DNA of 50,312 nucleotides from G963674685 sp964591275 (GTDB taxonomy: Bacteria > Lernaellota > Lernaellaia > JACKCT01). The first letter of the stretch is position 1; each line of letters starts with the position of its first letter. A program made the position numbers and the translations under genes. Below, piece by piece: positions 1-8,673 of this stretch. The stretch lies in contig CAZQAE010000038.1 in assembly GCA_964591275.1 (NCBI GenBank), positions 1-50,312 on the forward strand. Reading direction: 5' to 3'. The notes beneath the pieces are model-generated. The model did not search any database and was not told the DNA's origin. It saw nothing but the letters and a program-made list of their open reading frames with translations.

Positions 1-1
1 T

Positions 2-628
2 GACATTTCCATCCGCCTGGGCACGGGGGGCGGTGCGTTCGGCGAAAAGACCGATATGACCATGGGAGATATACCTGCTTCGGTTGCGGCTGCGGACTTT
101 GACGGCGACGGCACGCTGGACCTGGTCACGGCGAATATTGGTAGCGGTGACATTTCCATCCGCCTCATGGGCCAAATCCCCGGCACATGGCATCAGGAAC
201 TCACCGACTCCTTTTCCGATGATCCGGATCAGCCATGGCTGCCGAAGTACGTGGATAGCGGATTTACGGAGCTCGACATTCACCAGGCGGCGCAGACAAT
301 ATCAAAAGTAGGCGTATGCGTACTGCTGGAATGGACCACGCAGCCTGTCGGAAGCGTCGATCTCGGTCTGACGGCGCCGGACGGGCAAATGGTGGGCCTG
401 GGAAGTCACAGTGCGTTCACGCCCTGGCCGGATGCGGTGACTCCGACCTCGTGGCGGCTCAATAAAACTTTCCGCGAGTATGATTTCAATGGAGAGACTG
501 GTATCGCCGGCTTGGTCGATCTGCATGGCCTGCAGCCCACGGATTACTGGACTTTAAGCATCGACAACCAGACCGGCGTCAGCGCCGAGGTGAAGAACTT
601 CACTGTTCTTACGGATGGGCATTTTTGA
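2..628 (+). CDS. C-terminal part of a VCBS/FG-GAP repeat exported protein with P-domain-like tail (5' partial)
   Basis: The frame is open from the first bases, so the gene starts outside the window. The first ~55 residues hold a VCBS/FG-GAP-type repeat (core FDGDGTLDLVTAN, a calcium-binding loop of the integrin alpha propeller type). An exact 18-base copy of positions 1-18 recurs in frame at 148, giving a 49-residue repeat period. The remaining ~140 residues resemble a proprotein-convertase P domain / jelly-roll (DLGLTAPDG near the middle, YWTLSIDNQTG near the end), a common C-terminal module of secreted bacterial proteins. The product is therefore probably extracellular or surface-bound; its catalytic or adhesive part is not visible. 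The repeat call is firm, the P-domain call moderate. Confidence 0.7.
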   Translation, partial: DISIRLGTGGGAFGEKTDMTMGDIPASVAAADFDGDGTLDLVTANIGSGDISIRLMGQIPGTWHQELTDSFSDDPDQPWLPKYVDSGFTELDIHQAAQTISKVGVCVLLEWTTQPVGSVDLGLTAPDGQMVGLGSHSAFTPWPDAVTPTSWRLNKTFREYDFNGETGIAGLVDLHGLQPTDYWTLSIDNQTGVSAEVKNFTVLTDGHF

Positions 629-768
629 TGAGCAGTTATTGTAGGAGCGGTTTTCCCTGCCCTGCCTTGCTTATTGCTCATTGCTCATTGCTCGCTGTCG
701 TCTATTGACCTTGCCTCGCGTTTAGTTTTGAATCGGGCAAAGGTTTTTTACACACCAAGGAGCCACTC

Positions 769-1617
769 ATGGCGCATATGACAGTCCCGGAAGCCGAAGC
801 TATTCTCGAAAAGGAATTTAAGGTCCTCAACCACGGATTCGTCCGCCTTGTGGATTACCTGGGAAGCGATGCGCGCATCGTCGAGGCGGCTCGCGTGTCC
901 TATGGTCCCGGAACGAAAACGGCGCGCGAGGACAAGGGACTCATCGACTACCTCATACGCCACCGGCATACCTCCCCCCTGGAACAGGTCGTTTTCACAT
1001 TCCACGTCAAGATGCCGATCTTCGTGGCCCGGCAATGGGTGAGGCACCGCACTGCCCGAATGAATGAGATATCCGGACGCTACAGCATCATGCGAGATGA
1101 GTTTTACGTGCCGGATCCCCAGCACGTGCACTACCAAAGTGAGTCGAATCGGCAGGGCCGCGACGAGAATAAAGCGGTGCCGCCCGAAGACATCGAAAAA
1201 TTCATCGCCAAATTTGAGCAGATCAACCGGGAAGCATACGGGCATTATAAAGGCATGCTTGATGACGGAATTTCCCGAGAACTGGCCCGCATCGCCCTGC
1301 CCCTCTCACTTTATACCGAGTTCTACTGGCAAATGGATCTGCATAACCTTATGCACTTTCTGAACCTTCGCCTCGAAGCCCATGCCCAGCTCGAAATCCG
1401 CCTCTACTCGCAGGTGATCGCCAAGATGGTCAAAGCCGTCACGCCCTACGCCTGGGAAGCCTTTGAAAAACGGGTATTGAGCAGCCGGAGCTTCTCTCCC
1501 GAGGAAATTGAAGCGATGCGCGACCTCGCCGAAGGCCGCGAACCAGGGGCTGATAAACGCACCATGAGAACTTTGCGTGAAAAATTAGGAATTAAGGCCC
1601 AAGACCCTAAAAAATAA
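769..1617 (+). CDS. thyX: FAD-dependent thymidylate synthase ThyX
   Basis: Flavin-dependent thymidylate synthase: makes dTMP from dUMP with methylene-tetrahydrofolate and NAD(P)H, replacing ThyA. The protein (282 aa, slightly longer than the usual 220-260) carries the diagnostic RHR-x7-S signature (RHRTARMNEIS) after FVARQWV, plus the upstream RHRHTSPLEQ block and the C-terminal helix rich in Arg/Glu. The ATG at 769 follows an AAGGAG Shine-Dalgarno at about 8 bases. It lies upstream of nrdJ and a dCMP deaminase on the same strand, so the three cover consecutive steps of deoxynucleotide supply. No thyA is visible in the window. Confidence 0.95.
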   Translation: MAHMTVPEAEAILEKEFKVLNHGFVRLVDYLGSDARIVEAARVSYGPGTKTAREDKGLIDYLIRHRHTSPLEQVVFTFHVKMPIFVARQWVRHRTARMNEISGRYSIMRDEFYVPDPQHVHYQSESNRQGRDENKAVPPEDIEKFIAKFEQINREAYGHYKGMLDDGISRELARIALPLSLYTEFYWQMDLHNLMHFLNLRLEAHAQLEIRLYSQVIAKMVKAVTPYAWEAFEKRVLSSRSFSPEEIEAMRDLAEGREPGADKRTMRTLREKLGIKAQDPKK

Positions 1618-1983
1618 GCGATTTCCTGTTTTTTTTTCGCAGGATTTTTGACTTTTTCCACTGCCCGGATTTTTCGCCCTTTACTGGCAAAACGCTCATT
1701 GGAATCAAATGAAACACGATTTGTCCAGTTATGGGAATTGCAATCGTTTTATTGTAATTATACAATAAATTCTATTATTGAAATAGTTGAATAAAAAAAC
1801 TGCATTTCAAGGCAATTTTTTGCAATTTTTCCTCTTGCTATTTTCCAGCGAACCTACTATATCTGGTAGTCCAATTTCTGAACCACACAACAAAAGCGAT
1901 TTATTCGCGATTTCACGAGTTTGGAATGGGATACTTGAGAAATTGATTTCACTTTCTCTTCAGACACCCCGGGAGGATCGATA
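1618..1983. promoter_or_regulatory. AT-rich leader upstream of nrdJ with two inverted repeats
   Basis: This 366-base region is strikingly AT-rich and has no convincing gene. Two dyads stand out: TTGTAATTATACAA at 1752-1765, with perfect 5-base arms, and CTACTATATCTGGTAG at 1854-1869, with perfect 4-base ends. The latter loosely resembles an NrdR box (consensus ACACWATATATWGTGT, about 10 of 16 positions), which would fit control of ribonucleotide reductase. The ~100-base separation is longer than for usual paired NrdR boxes, so this is tentative. I looked for a cobalamin riboswitch B12 box and did not find one. Confidence 0.35.
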
Positions 1984-4900
1984 GTGAAGATAATAAGGCG
2001 CTTCACAAAAAAGGGAGATGGCTCCTACGCATCTTTTCATTTCGTCAACAGATCCAGCGAGGTTCGCAACCAGGACGGCAGCATCATTCACAAAAGTGAC
2101 GGTGTCTTTGTTCCGGAAACCTGGTCACAGCTCGCCACGGACATTCTGACGCAGAAATACTTCCGGCGAACCGGCGTGCCCATGCTCGATGAGGAAGGCC
2201 ATTCGGTCCTCGACGGCGAAGGCGAACCCATTAAAGGCGCTGAAAACGACGCGAGGCAGATTTTCGACCGCTTGGCGGACACCTGGGCCGATTGGGGGAA
2301 AAAGAACAGCTACTTTGAAAGCGCGGCGGACGCCCGGGCTTTCAGGGATGAGATCGCCTACATGCTGGCCGAGCAAATCGCCGCACCCAACTCGCCGCAG
2401 TGGTTCAACACCGGCCTGTACCATGCCTATGGCATCACCGGCAGCGCGCAGGGACATTTTTATTTCGATCCCAAAACCGAAACGGTGAAATTGTCGAAAA
2501 ACGCCTACGAAAGGCCGCAGCCCCACGCCTGTTTCATCCAGTCGATAAAAGACGATCTGGTTAATGAAGGCGGCATCATGGACCTGTGGATCCGCGAAGC
2601 CCGCCTGTTCAAATATGGTTCCGGCACCGGCTCCAACTTCTCTTACATCAGGGGCGAAGGCGAATCCCTGTCCGGCGGCGGCAGAAGCTCCGGTCTTATG
2701 TCCTTTCTCAAAATCGGCGACCGCGCCGCCGGCGCCATCAAATCCGGCGGCACCACGCGCCGCGCCGCCAAGATGATCAGTCTTGATATCGATCATCCCG
2801 ACATTGAAGAATTCATCGACTGGAAGGTGCACGAGGAGGAAAAGGTCGCCGCCCTCGTCGCCGGATCAAAAATGATGAAGCTCAAATTCCACGATCTCCT
2901 TTCCGCTTGCCAGGCGGAAAGCGAGGGCGGGGAACCGAACTTCGACCTTGACACAAATCAGAAACTGCGTCTGGCCATCGAAAAAGCCCGCGCCGCCATG
3001 ATTCCCGAAACCTACATCCAACGGATTCTGGGCTTCGCCAAGCAGGGCATCCTGTCTTTGGACCTGAGCGAATACGATGTGGATTGGGAAAGCGAGGCCT
3101 ATCAGACGGTTTCGGGGCAGAACGTCAACAACAGCATTCGCGTGACCAACGATTTCTTCAAATCCTTGGAAAAAGACGAAACCTGGAAACTGACTTTTCG
3201 CACGGACGGCCAAACGGCCAAAGAAATTCCGACGAAAGATTTGTGGATGAAACTCGGCAAGGCGGCATGGGCCTGCGCCGATCCCGGCGTGCAATACGAC
3301 ACTACCATCAATGAATGGCATACTTGCCCCGCCGGGGGGAAAATCCGAGCCTCCAATCCCTGCTCGGAATATATGTTCCTTGATGACACGGCCTGCAACC
3401 TGGCTTCGATCAATCTATTGAAGTTCCTGGGCGATGACGGCGTTTTCGACATTGAGGGCTTTCGACACGCCTGCCACTTGTGGACCATCGTGCTGGAAAT
3501 CAGCGTGCTCATGGCCTCCTTCCCCAGCGAATCCATAGCCTTGAAGAGCTACCAATACCGCACTCTCGGCTTGGGGTTCGCCAATCTCGGCACCCTTCTG
3601 ATGTACATGGGCATGCCCTACGATTCGGACGAAGGCCGGGCCGTCGCCGGGTCAATCTCGGCCATCATGAGCGCAGAAGCCTACGCGACCAGCGCGGAAA
3701 TGGCGTCGGAGTTGGGCGTTTTTTCAAAGTATGAAGAAAACCGCGAATCCATGCTGCGCGTTATACGAAACCACAGACGCGCGGCCAATATCACCAATCC
3801 CAGCGAGTACGAGGGATTGTCCATCACGCCGATGTCCATCAATCCCGTTTATTGTCCAACATATTTGCTGGAAGCCGCGCGCGCCGGTTGGGACAGGGCT
3901 CTTGAACTTGGCGAAAAGCACGGCTATCGCAACGCGCAGATCAGCGTCGTCGCTCCGACCGGCACTATCGGCTTGGTTATGGGCTGCGACACCACCGGCA
4001 TTGAGCCGGATTACGCCCTGGTGAAGTTCAAGAAGCTCGCCGGCGGAGGATCCGTAAAAATCATCAACGGCGGCATTACGAACGTCCTGAAAAAACTTCA
4101 ATACAGCGACAAAGAAGTTGAAGCAATCGTCAGCTACGCCATCGGTCACCAGACCCTCGCCGGCGCTCCGCATATCAACAATACATCTCTAAAGGAAAAG
4201 GGGTTCACGCCGGATATCCTCAGAAAAATCGAAAACTCCCTGCTGAGCGCCTTCCGTTTGGAAAATGCTTTCAGTCCGTACGTTGTCGGCAAGAAATTCC
4301 TCACCGAAAAACTGGATGTCCGGGAAGAGGATCTGTCCAATCCGAATTTCAACATGCTATTCCACCTGGGATTCACGGAAGATCAGATTTCGGCCGCGGA
4401 GAATTATATCTGCGGGACGATGTCCCTTGAGGGCGCGCCTTATCTCAAAGAGGAGCATCTGCCCGTCTTCGATTGCGCCAGCAAATGCGGCATGAGGGGA
4501 ACGCGCTACATCGCCGTTGACGGGCATTTGAAAATGATGGCTGCGGTGCAACCCTTCATTTCCGGCGCCATCAGCAAGACGGTGAACATGCCCATGGAGT
4601 CGTCGGTGCAGGATGTTCTGGACGTTTATATGGACGGCTGGAAGTACATGCTCAAAGGCATCGCCATTTACCGCGATTGCAGCAAGCTCAGCCAGCCTCT
4701 CGCCAACGTCGCCCTCGCTCATCCTCTCGAAGCCGAGATAAGCGAGGAAAGACGGCAAACCATTGTCAAAGAACGGGTATTGGTTCGCTACCTCAATCAG
4801 CGTCGGCGCCTACCCGAACGCAGAAGCGGCTACACACAAAAAGCCACCGTGGGCGGCCATAAGCTCTATCTTCGCACCGGTGAATACGAAGACAACACAC

Positions 4901-5625
4901 TCGGCGAAATTTTTCTGGATATGCACAAAGAGGGTGCGGCCTTTCGCAGCCTGATGAATTGTTTCGCCATCGCCGTCAGCCTCGGGTTGCAGCACGGCGT
5001 ACCCCTGGAGGAGTTCGTGGACGCCTTCACCTTCACGGGATTCGAGCCAAGCGGCGTCGTGCAGGGACACGACCGGATCAAGATGGCCCGTTCGATCATC
5101 GACTATATCTTCAGAGACCTGGCCATCACATATTTGAAACGAGACGACCTGGGTCACGTGCAGATGCCGAAACCCTCCCTGGATGATCCGAAAAACGAAC
5201 CTCCCAAGGATGGATGGGCCGAAATCGGCAAGAACGATGTGGAAGAAGATGTCTTTTACCAGGTCTTTCCCGAAGCCAGCGACATAACGCCGAAACAAAC
5301 GGACAAGGCCCAAAAGCCCAACGCGCCGGATCGCAGAGTTGGTCGAAATGCCAAACCGAAAAACGGCGACGGTAGCGCAAAGAAGGCCAGGAAAAAAGAA
5401 GCCCCGGCCTCGCCGCCGCCGACGATAAGGGCATCGGCTTCGGCCTCCGCCGCCCCTTCCGACCATGTCCTGCACGAACATGAAATCAAGGATCCGGGTC
5501 GTATATCAAAGGCTTTGGGATATACCGGCAATATGTGCCCGAGCTGCAACCAGTTTACCATGGTTCGAAACGGAACGTGCGAGCGTTGCACCAGTTGCGG
5601 CGAAAGCAGCGGCGGCTGCTCTTAG
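1984..5625 (+). CDS. nrdJ: Adenosylcobalamin-dependent (class II) ribonucleotide reductase
   Basis: Class II ribonucleotide reductase, reducing ribonucleotides to deoxyribonucleotides through a B12-derived thiyl radical, independent of oxygen. At 1213 residues it matches the long NrdJ type. Visible blocks: the PNSPQWFNTG N-terminal motif, NPCSEYMFLDDTACNLASIN (substrate-site Cys and the Asn-Pro-Cys-Ser-Glu block), the APTGTIGLVMGCDTTGIEP loop, and a C-terminal Cys-rich zinc-ribbon-like tail (CPSCNQ, then CERCTSCGES and terminal GGCS) that carries the redox-active thiols. A low-complexity Lys/Ala/Pro linker (about residues 1105-1160) precedes the tail. Start is GTG at 1984 with GGGAGG 7 bases upstream. 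A strong terminator follows at 5656-5683. Depends on cobalamin import or synthesis encoded elsewhere. Confidence 0.95.
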   Translation: MKIIRRFTKKGDGSYASFHFVNRSSEVRNQDGSIIHKSDGVFVPETWSQLATDILTQKYFRRTGVPMLDEEGHSVLDGEGEPIKGAENDARQIFDRLADTWADWGKKNSYFESAADARAFRDEIAYMLAEQIAAPNSPQWFNTGLYHAYGITGSAQGHFYFDPKTETVKLSKNAYERPQPHACFIQSIKDDLVNEGGIMDLWIREARLFKYGSGTGSNFSYIRGEGESLSGGGRSSGLMSFLKIGDRAAGAIKSGGTTRRAAKMISLDIDHPDIEEFIDWKVHEEEKVAALVAGSKMMKLKFHDLLSACQAESEGGEPNFDLDTNQKLRLAIEKARAAMIPETYIQRILGFAKQGILSLDLSEYDVDWESEAYQTVSGQNVNNSIRVTNDFFKSLEKDETWKLTFRTDGQTAKEIPTKDLWMKLGKAAWACADPGVQYDTTINEWHTCPAGGKIRASNPCSEYMFLDDTACNLASINLLKFLGDDGVFDIEGFRHACHLWTIVLEISVLMASFPSESIALKSYQYRTLGLGFANLGTLLMYMGMPYDSDEGRAVAGSISAIMSAEAYATSAEMASELGVFSKYEENRESMLRVIRNHRRAANITNPSEYEGLSITPMSINPVYCPTYLLEAARAGWDRALELGEKHGYRNAQISVVAPTGTIGLVMGCDTTGIEPDYALVKFKKLAGGGSVKIINGGITNVLKKLQYSDKEVEAIVSYAIGHQTLAGAPHINNTSLKEKGFTPDILRKIENSLLSAFRLENAFSPYVVGKKFLTEKLDVREEDLSNPNFNMLFHLGFTEDQISAAENYICGTMSLEGAPYLKEEHLPVFDCASKCGMRGTRYIAVDGHLKMMAAVQPFISGAISKTVNMPMESSVQDVLDVYMDGWKYMLKGIAIYRDCSKLSQPLANVALAHPLEAEISEERRQTIVKERVLVRYLNQRRRLPERRSGYTQKATVGGHKLYLRTGEYEDNTLGEIFLDMHKEGAAFRSLMNCFAIAVSLGLQHGVPLEEFVDAFTFTGFEPSGVVQGHDRIKMARSIIDYIFRDLAITYLKRDDLGHVQMPKPSLDDPKNEPPKDGWAEIGKNDVEEDVFYQVFPEASDITPKQTDKAQKPNAPDRRVGRNAKPKNGDGSAKKARKKEAPASPPPTIRASASASAAPSDHVLHEHEIKDPGRISKALGYTGNMCPSCNQFTMVRNGTCERCTSCGESSGGCS

Positions 5626-5655
5626 GACGCTAGTGAATTTTTTCAAGGCAGTCAC

Positions 5656-5683
5656 GGGCGACCCTTAGCGGTCGCCCTTTTTT
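5656..5683 (+). terminator. Rho-independent terminator after nrdJ
   Basis: A perfect 8-bp stem GGGCGACC/GGTCGCCC with a 6-base loop (CTTAGC) is followed directly by six T residues. It sits 30 bases past the nrdJ stop and 21 bases before the dCMP deaminase start, so the deaminase is either expressed by read-through or from a promoter not recognised here. Confidence 0.85.
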
Positions 5684-5704
5684 CATATTCAGCAGGAGGA
5701 TCCA

Positions 5705-6160
5705 ATGCCCCGTTCGAGCTGGCACGAATACTTCATGAACATCGCCGAAGAGGTTTCCACGCGCGCCACCTGTGATCGCCTGAGGGTCGGCGCCGTCATC
5801 GTCAAGGACAACCGAATCCTGACTACGGGGTACAACGGTTCCTTGCCCGGGACGCGGCATTGCGACGACGTGGGGCACCTGCTAAAAGACGGGCACTGCG
5901 TGAGAACAATTCACGCGGAGGCCAACGCGGTTATCCAGGCCGCCCGGTTCGGCATCCGGCTCGAAGGCGCCGTGTGCTATTGTACTTTCAAACCATGCAT
6001 CGGTTGCCTGAAAACTCTGCTGGGCGCCGGCGTCAAGAGGATTATTTTTCGTGAGATATATGGCAACGAAAAATCTTATTTCGGCGAGGACGATTTATTG
6101 ATGGGCATTGACCCCTACCCGCTTATCTCCCTGGCCGACGCCATCAAGGAAAACTTATGA
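5705..6160 (+). CDS. Deoxycytidylate (dCMP) deaminase family protein
   Basis: Zinc cytidine-deaminase fold of the dCMP deaminase/ComEB group, converting dCMP to dUMP, the substrate of the nearby ThyX. The 151-residue protein shows the catalytic HAEAN motif (zinc His and proton-shuttle Glu) and the PCIGC zinc pair, with the dCMP-type N-terminus (SWHEYFMNIAEEVSTRATC) and GYNGSLPG loop. ATG at 5705 follows AGCAGGAGGATCCA, an optimal Shine-Dalgarno. Its TGA stop overlaps the ATG at 6157 of the carbonic anhydrase frame (ATGA), implying translational coupling. ComEB-type proteins in competence loci look similar, but no competence genes are adjacent. Confidence 0.92.
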   Translation: MPRSSWHEYFMNIAEEVSTRATCDRLRVGAVIVKDNRILTTGYNGSLPGTRHCDDVGHLLKDGHCVRTIHAEANAVIQAARFGIRLEGAVCYCTFKPCIGCLKTLLGAGVKRIIFREIYGNEKSYFGEDDLLMGIDPYPLISLADAIKENL

Positions 6161-6221
6161 ATAAAAAATCAAAGAAGGCGCGCGCCATTTTCGCGAAAGA
6201 GGTTTTGTTCGTGAAAAGGAA
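6157..6221 (+). other. Probable frameshift site: start codon and lost N-terminus of the carbonic anhydrase
   Basis: The ATG at 6157 overlaps the previous stop and opens with MNKK, but after the A6 run at 6163-6168 the coding signal continues one frame over: from 6165 the other frame reads KIKEGARHFRERGFVREKE, directly joined to the carbonic anhydrase core at 6222. This is the expected N-terminal helix of beta-carbonic anhydrases. One extra A (or two fewer) in the A6 run restores a single reading frame from 6157. Cause may be a sequencing or assembly error, a real mutation, or slippage on the A tract. Confidence 0.7.
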
Positions 6222-6773
6222 TTGTTTGAAAAGCTATCCAATGGCCAGAATCCCCGCATCATGTTCATCACCTGTTCCGACTCGCGCATCAATCCCTATC
6301 TCATAACCAATTCGAAGCCGGGCGATCTTTTCGTTGTGCGAAACGCCGGAAACATCATTCCTCCCTACGGCGACGCATGCACTTCCGAGGGCGCGGCGGT
6401 GGAGTTGGCGGTCGTTGAATTGCAGGTCGAACACATTATGGTCTGCGGACACTCGGACTGCGGCGCCATGACCGTTCTTTTCGACGACGAAGCCCGGATG
6501 AAAATGCCGCTTGTCAACAAATGGCTTGAACGCGCAAATGATATCCGGCAGCACATTGATGAAAAATATCCCGATCTTAGTCCCGCTGAAAGGATCACGG
6601 TCGCGGCGAAGGAAAACGCTCTGGCGCAATTGGAAAACCTCAAAACATACCCATGCGTCGCCGCCGCGCTGGCCGCCGGGAAAGTCGTGCTCACCGCTTG
6701 TTATTATAATATCCCCACCGGCGAGATTTTCGCCTATGCTCCTGAAACAAAATGCTTCGAGCTACTCAACTGA
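6222..6773 (+). CDS. Beta-class carbonic anhydrase (N-terminus frameshifted)
   Basis: Zinc enzyme interconverting CO2 and bicarbonate. Counting from the TTG at 6222, the ligands are Cys18, His77 and Cys80, with the Asp20/Arg22 dyad in CSDSR; the GHSDCGAM block is intact and the C-terminal CYYNIPTGEI strand is typical. From this TTG the product is 183 aa and lacks the first helix of the family; the more likely true start is the ATG at 6157, reachable by a single-base change in the A6 run (see the 6157-6221 entry). It is coupled to the dCMP deaminase by an ATGA overlap. Function of the core is sure; start and integrity are not. Confidence 0.88.
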   Translation: MFEKLSNGQNPRIMFITCSDSRINPYLITNSKPGDLFVVRNAGNIIPPYGDACTSEGAAVELAVVELQVEHIMVCGHSDCGAMTVLFDDEARMKMPLVNKWLERANDIRQHIDEKYPDLSPAERITVAAKENALAQLENLKTYPCVAAALAAGKVVLTACYYNIPTGEIFAYAPETKCFELLN

Positions 6774-7077
6774 TCCGATCGATGCTTCGTTATGAGCTTC
6801 GCCGGAAGGCGACGGAATCAGACTCGACTTTTCTATTAAGCCTCGCCTAAAGCAGTAAAATGTAGCTCAGCGCAACGCCTGCGCTGTCCATCAGTCACGA
6901 TCCGCTCGGCGTCCCATCGGGACGCTTGAAGATGTCCCGCCTCTTCATGAATCGATGAAATTCAATCGTCACTATGGAACGAAATTATTCTTGCTCGCCA
7001 CATTCCCGCCGTTGAAACGGCGGGCTAAAATCTACACATCCCTAACGAGATGCAAATGAAAGCAACAGAAAATCAAC
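6774..7077. repeat. Intergenic region with two perfect palindromic repeats
   Basis: No gene is evident. Two hairpin repeats occur: GCGTCCC-ATC-GGGACGC at 6909-6925 and CCCGCCGTT-GA-AACGGCGGG at 7005-7024. The first belongs to the same style as palindromes at 11107, 32457 and 46349 in this window (short perfect stem, 3-base loop around ATC/CAT). These are probably dispersed REP-like elements between convergent genes; the second lacks a T run and is only a weak terminator candidate. Confidence 0.5.
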
Positions 7078-7653
7078 CTAGCCCTCGCAGCCCATCACGC
7101 ACTCGACAAAGCCGTCGCAATCCTCTTCGTTCTCGTAACAGAAGGTATAGCAGTTGCGCATATTGAGGGTGATTCTCGGATCGCATGCGCTACGGTAGTA
7201 TGCCTGATAATCAACGCAGTCTTCGTTCGGCATGCCGTAGTAAGCGTTCATGCATCCCGTGGCGTCGTCGTCAGCGCAGTTGAACAGGCACTGCTCTGCC
7301 TCGTAGCAGAGCCACACGTCGTCTTCGAGCAGCGCCACGCATGCGAGATAGCATTCGGGGTCGGTGATGTTGTCTTCGGTGCAACCGTAATATTCGAAAG
7401 TGCTATATTCCACGCATTGATTCGCCAATGAATCGTCGTAAGCTTCCTGGCAATCAGAATCGTCGTCATCGACATCGTCATCGACGTCGTCATCGACATC
7501 GTCATCGACGTCGTCATCGACGTCGTCATCGGCGTCATCGTTCACATTGTCATCGACATCGTCGTTATCATCATCATCGTCGCCGCAGGCGAAAAATGAG
7601 AGGCCAAGGGCGCAGATAACCATTGGAATGAACAAAACGATTAAGCGTGTCAT
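7078..7653 (-). CDS. Lipoprotein with Asp-rich linker and two tandem 8-cysteine domains
   Basis: The ATG at 7653 has an AAGGAG site 9 bases upstream and begins a lipoprotein signal peptide (MTRLIVLFIPMVICALG, lipobox ending FFAC). A ~42-residue linker follows the lipid-modified Cys, mostly repeats of three Asp plus one Val or Ala. The rest is a clear internal duplication: unit 1 spacing C-x11-C-x10-C-x9-C-x3-C-x10-C-x5-C-x3-C, unit 2 C-x11-C-x10-C-x10-C-x3-C-x6-C-x5-C-x3-C, so 16 cysteines likely form disulfides outside the cytoplasm. I do not recognise the domain. Function unknown; probably a membrane-anchored, surface or periplasmic binding module. Confidence 0.75.
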   Translation of the reverse strand: MTRLIVLFIPMVICALGLSFFACGDDDDDNDDVDDNVNDDADDDVDDDVDDDVDDDVDDDVDDDDSDCQEAYDDSLANQCVEYSTFEYYGCTEDNITDPECYLACVALLEDDVWLCYEAEQCLFNCADDDATGCMNAYYGMPNEDCVDYQAYYRSACDPRITLNMRNCYTFCYENEEDCDGFVECVMGCEG

Positions 7654-7851
7654 TATAAAATTCTCCTTATTTTGAGCAGTCACGTTTTTCCTTCGGCTAA
7701 AGACGGCATTTCCATTTTGATCCATGACCGAGCTGTTTAACCATGACCCATTTCTTCGGTCAGTCCAAGTGATTTTAATATATTGCTTTAGCACTGTCAT
7801 CTGTTAATATCGCGATCAAAGGCAGCCATGGAATTGCCGGGGAGGTTTGTC

Positions 7852-8415
7852 ATGCAGGAGTTTGAAGCCACCACTCCTATGGATCATGTGGCGGTCGTTA
7901 TTGTGGATATCCAGGAAAAGCTCTTTGAGCATATTTTCAATAAAGAGGAAATCCTGACCAACGTCTCCAAGGTCATTTCCTTTTGCAAGCGCTTGGGCGT
8001 GCCGCTTTTCGTCACCGAACAATATCCCCAGGGTTTGGGAGAAACGCTGCCCGCGCTGCGGGAACTGCTCGCCAGCGATTATCGGCCGATCCCAAAAACG
8101 GTGTTCTCATGTTACGGAGCGCCGGATTTTGTCCACGCCCTGGATGAATCCGAAGTCGAAACCGTCGTGCTGGTCGGAATCGAAACGCATATATGCGTGA
8201 TGCAGACGGCGCTTTCGGGCCTGGCCTACGGAGCACACGACATGATTGTCCTGGCGGATTGCGTCGGCAGTCGAGTCGATCTCAACCACGGATTGGGACT
8301 CGACCGCATGCGCGACGAAGGCGTGATAATTTCCAGCATGGAAATGTTTTTTTACGAGCTTCTCGGCGAAGCGAAAACGGCGGAACACAAGCTCGTTTTC
8401 GATCTGCTCAAATAA
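7852..8415 (+). CDS. Isochorismatase-family cysteine hydrolase
   Basis: Cytosolic alpha/beta hydrolase of the isochorismatase/nicotinamidase superfamily. The catalytic triad can be placed: Asp in VVIVDIQEKL, Lys in PIPKTVFSC, Cys in GIETHICVMQTAL, with the usual cis-peptide region before the Cys. The protein resembles the YcaC/hydrolase subgroup, whose natural substrates are mostly unknown; nicotinamidase zinc ligands (DxH) are not seen. I prefer the ATG at 7852, which has GGGGAGG 6 bases upstream, over an in-frame ATG at 7828. No partner genes nearby suggest a pathway. Confidence 0.85.
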   Translation: MQEFEATTPMDHVAVVIVDIQEKLFEHIFNKEEILTNVSKVISFCKRLGVPLFVTEQYPQGLGETLPALRELLASDYRPIPKTVFSCYGAPDFVHALDESEVETVVLVGIETHICVMQTALSGLAYGAHDMIVLADCVGSRVDLNHGLGLDRMRDEGVIISSMEMFFYELLGEAKTAEHKLVFDLLK

Positions 8416-8673
8416 AGAGAATCCTGACGCATCCCCCCCTTTTTTAAAACGTTTCCCTTTTCTACGGCGCCGGGCGCCGCCGATGAAAGCAAAATAACCT
8501 CGACTATTTCCGTGAAATGAAGTAGATAGGTTTCGCGTGAGCCGAAAGTTGATACCTAAAGGTGATCGTTGGCGACTCGCAACGCGGCATACTCAAAGGG
8601 AGCTTGTGCGTTTTTATTCAATGTTGATGAGGCATTGGCCGAATCACATTTTCCATTAAGGTAACAGGTTACT

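Noticed and set aside
1618..1983. Cobalamin riboswitch upstream of B12-dependent nrdJ
   Set aside because: Only an isolated CCACTG was seen; no B12-box consensus or supporting helices could be found.
1787..1984. 65-codon frame in the nrdJ leader
   Set aside because: AT-rich, no ribosome site, unlike any protein pattern; overlaps putative regulatory dyads.
2125..2832. Long minus-strand frame inside nrdJ
   Set aside because: It is the antisense shadow of the strongly conserved NrdJ coding frame; no family motif or ribosome site.
4810..5481. 223-codon minus-strand frame opposite the nrdJ C-terminus
   Set aside because: Shadow of the nrdJ frame; its composition follows from the complementary coding bias.
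8536..8658. 40-codon GTG frame upstream of infA
   Set aside because: No good ribosome site and no similarity to any family; likely chance.
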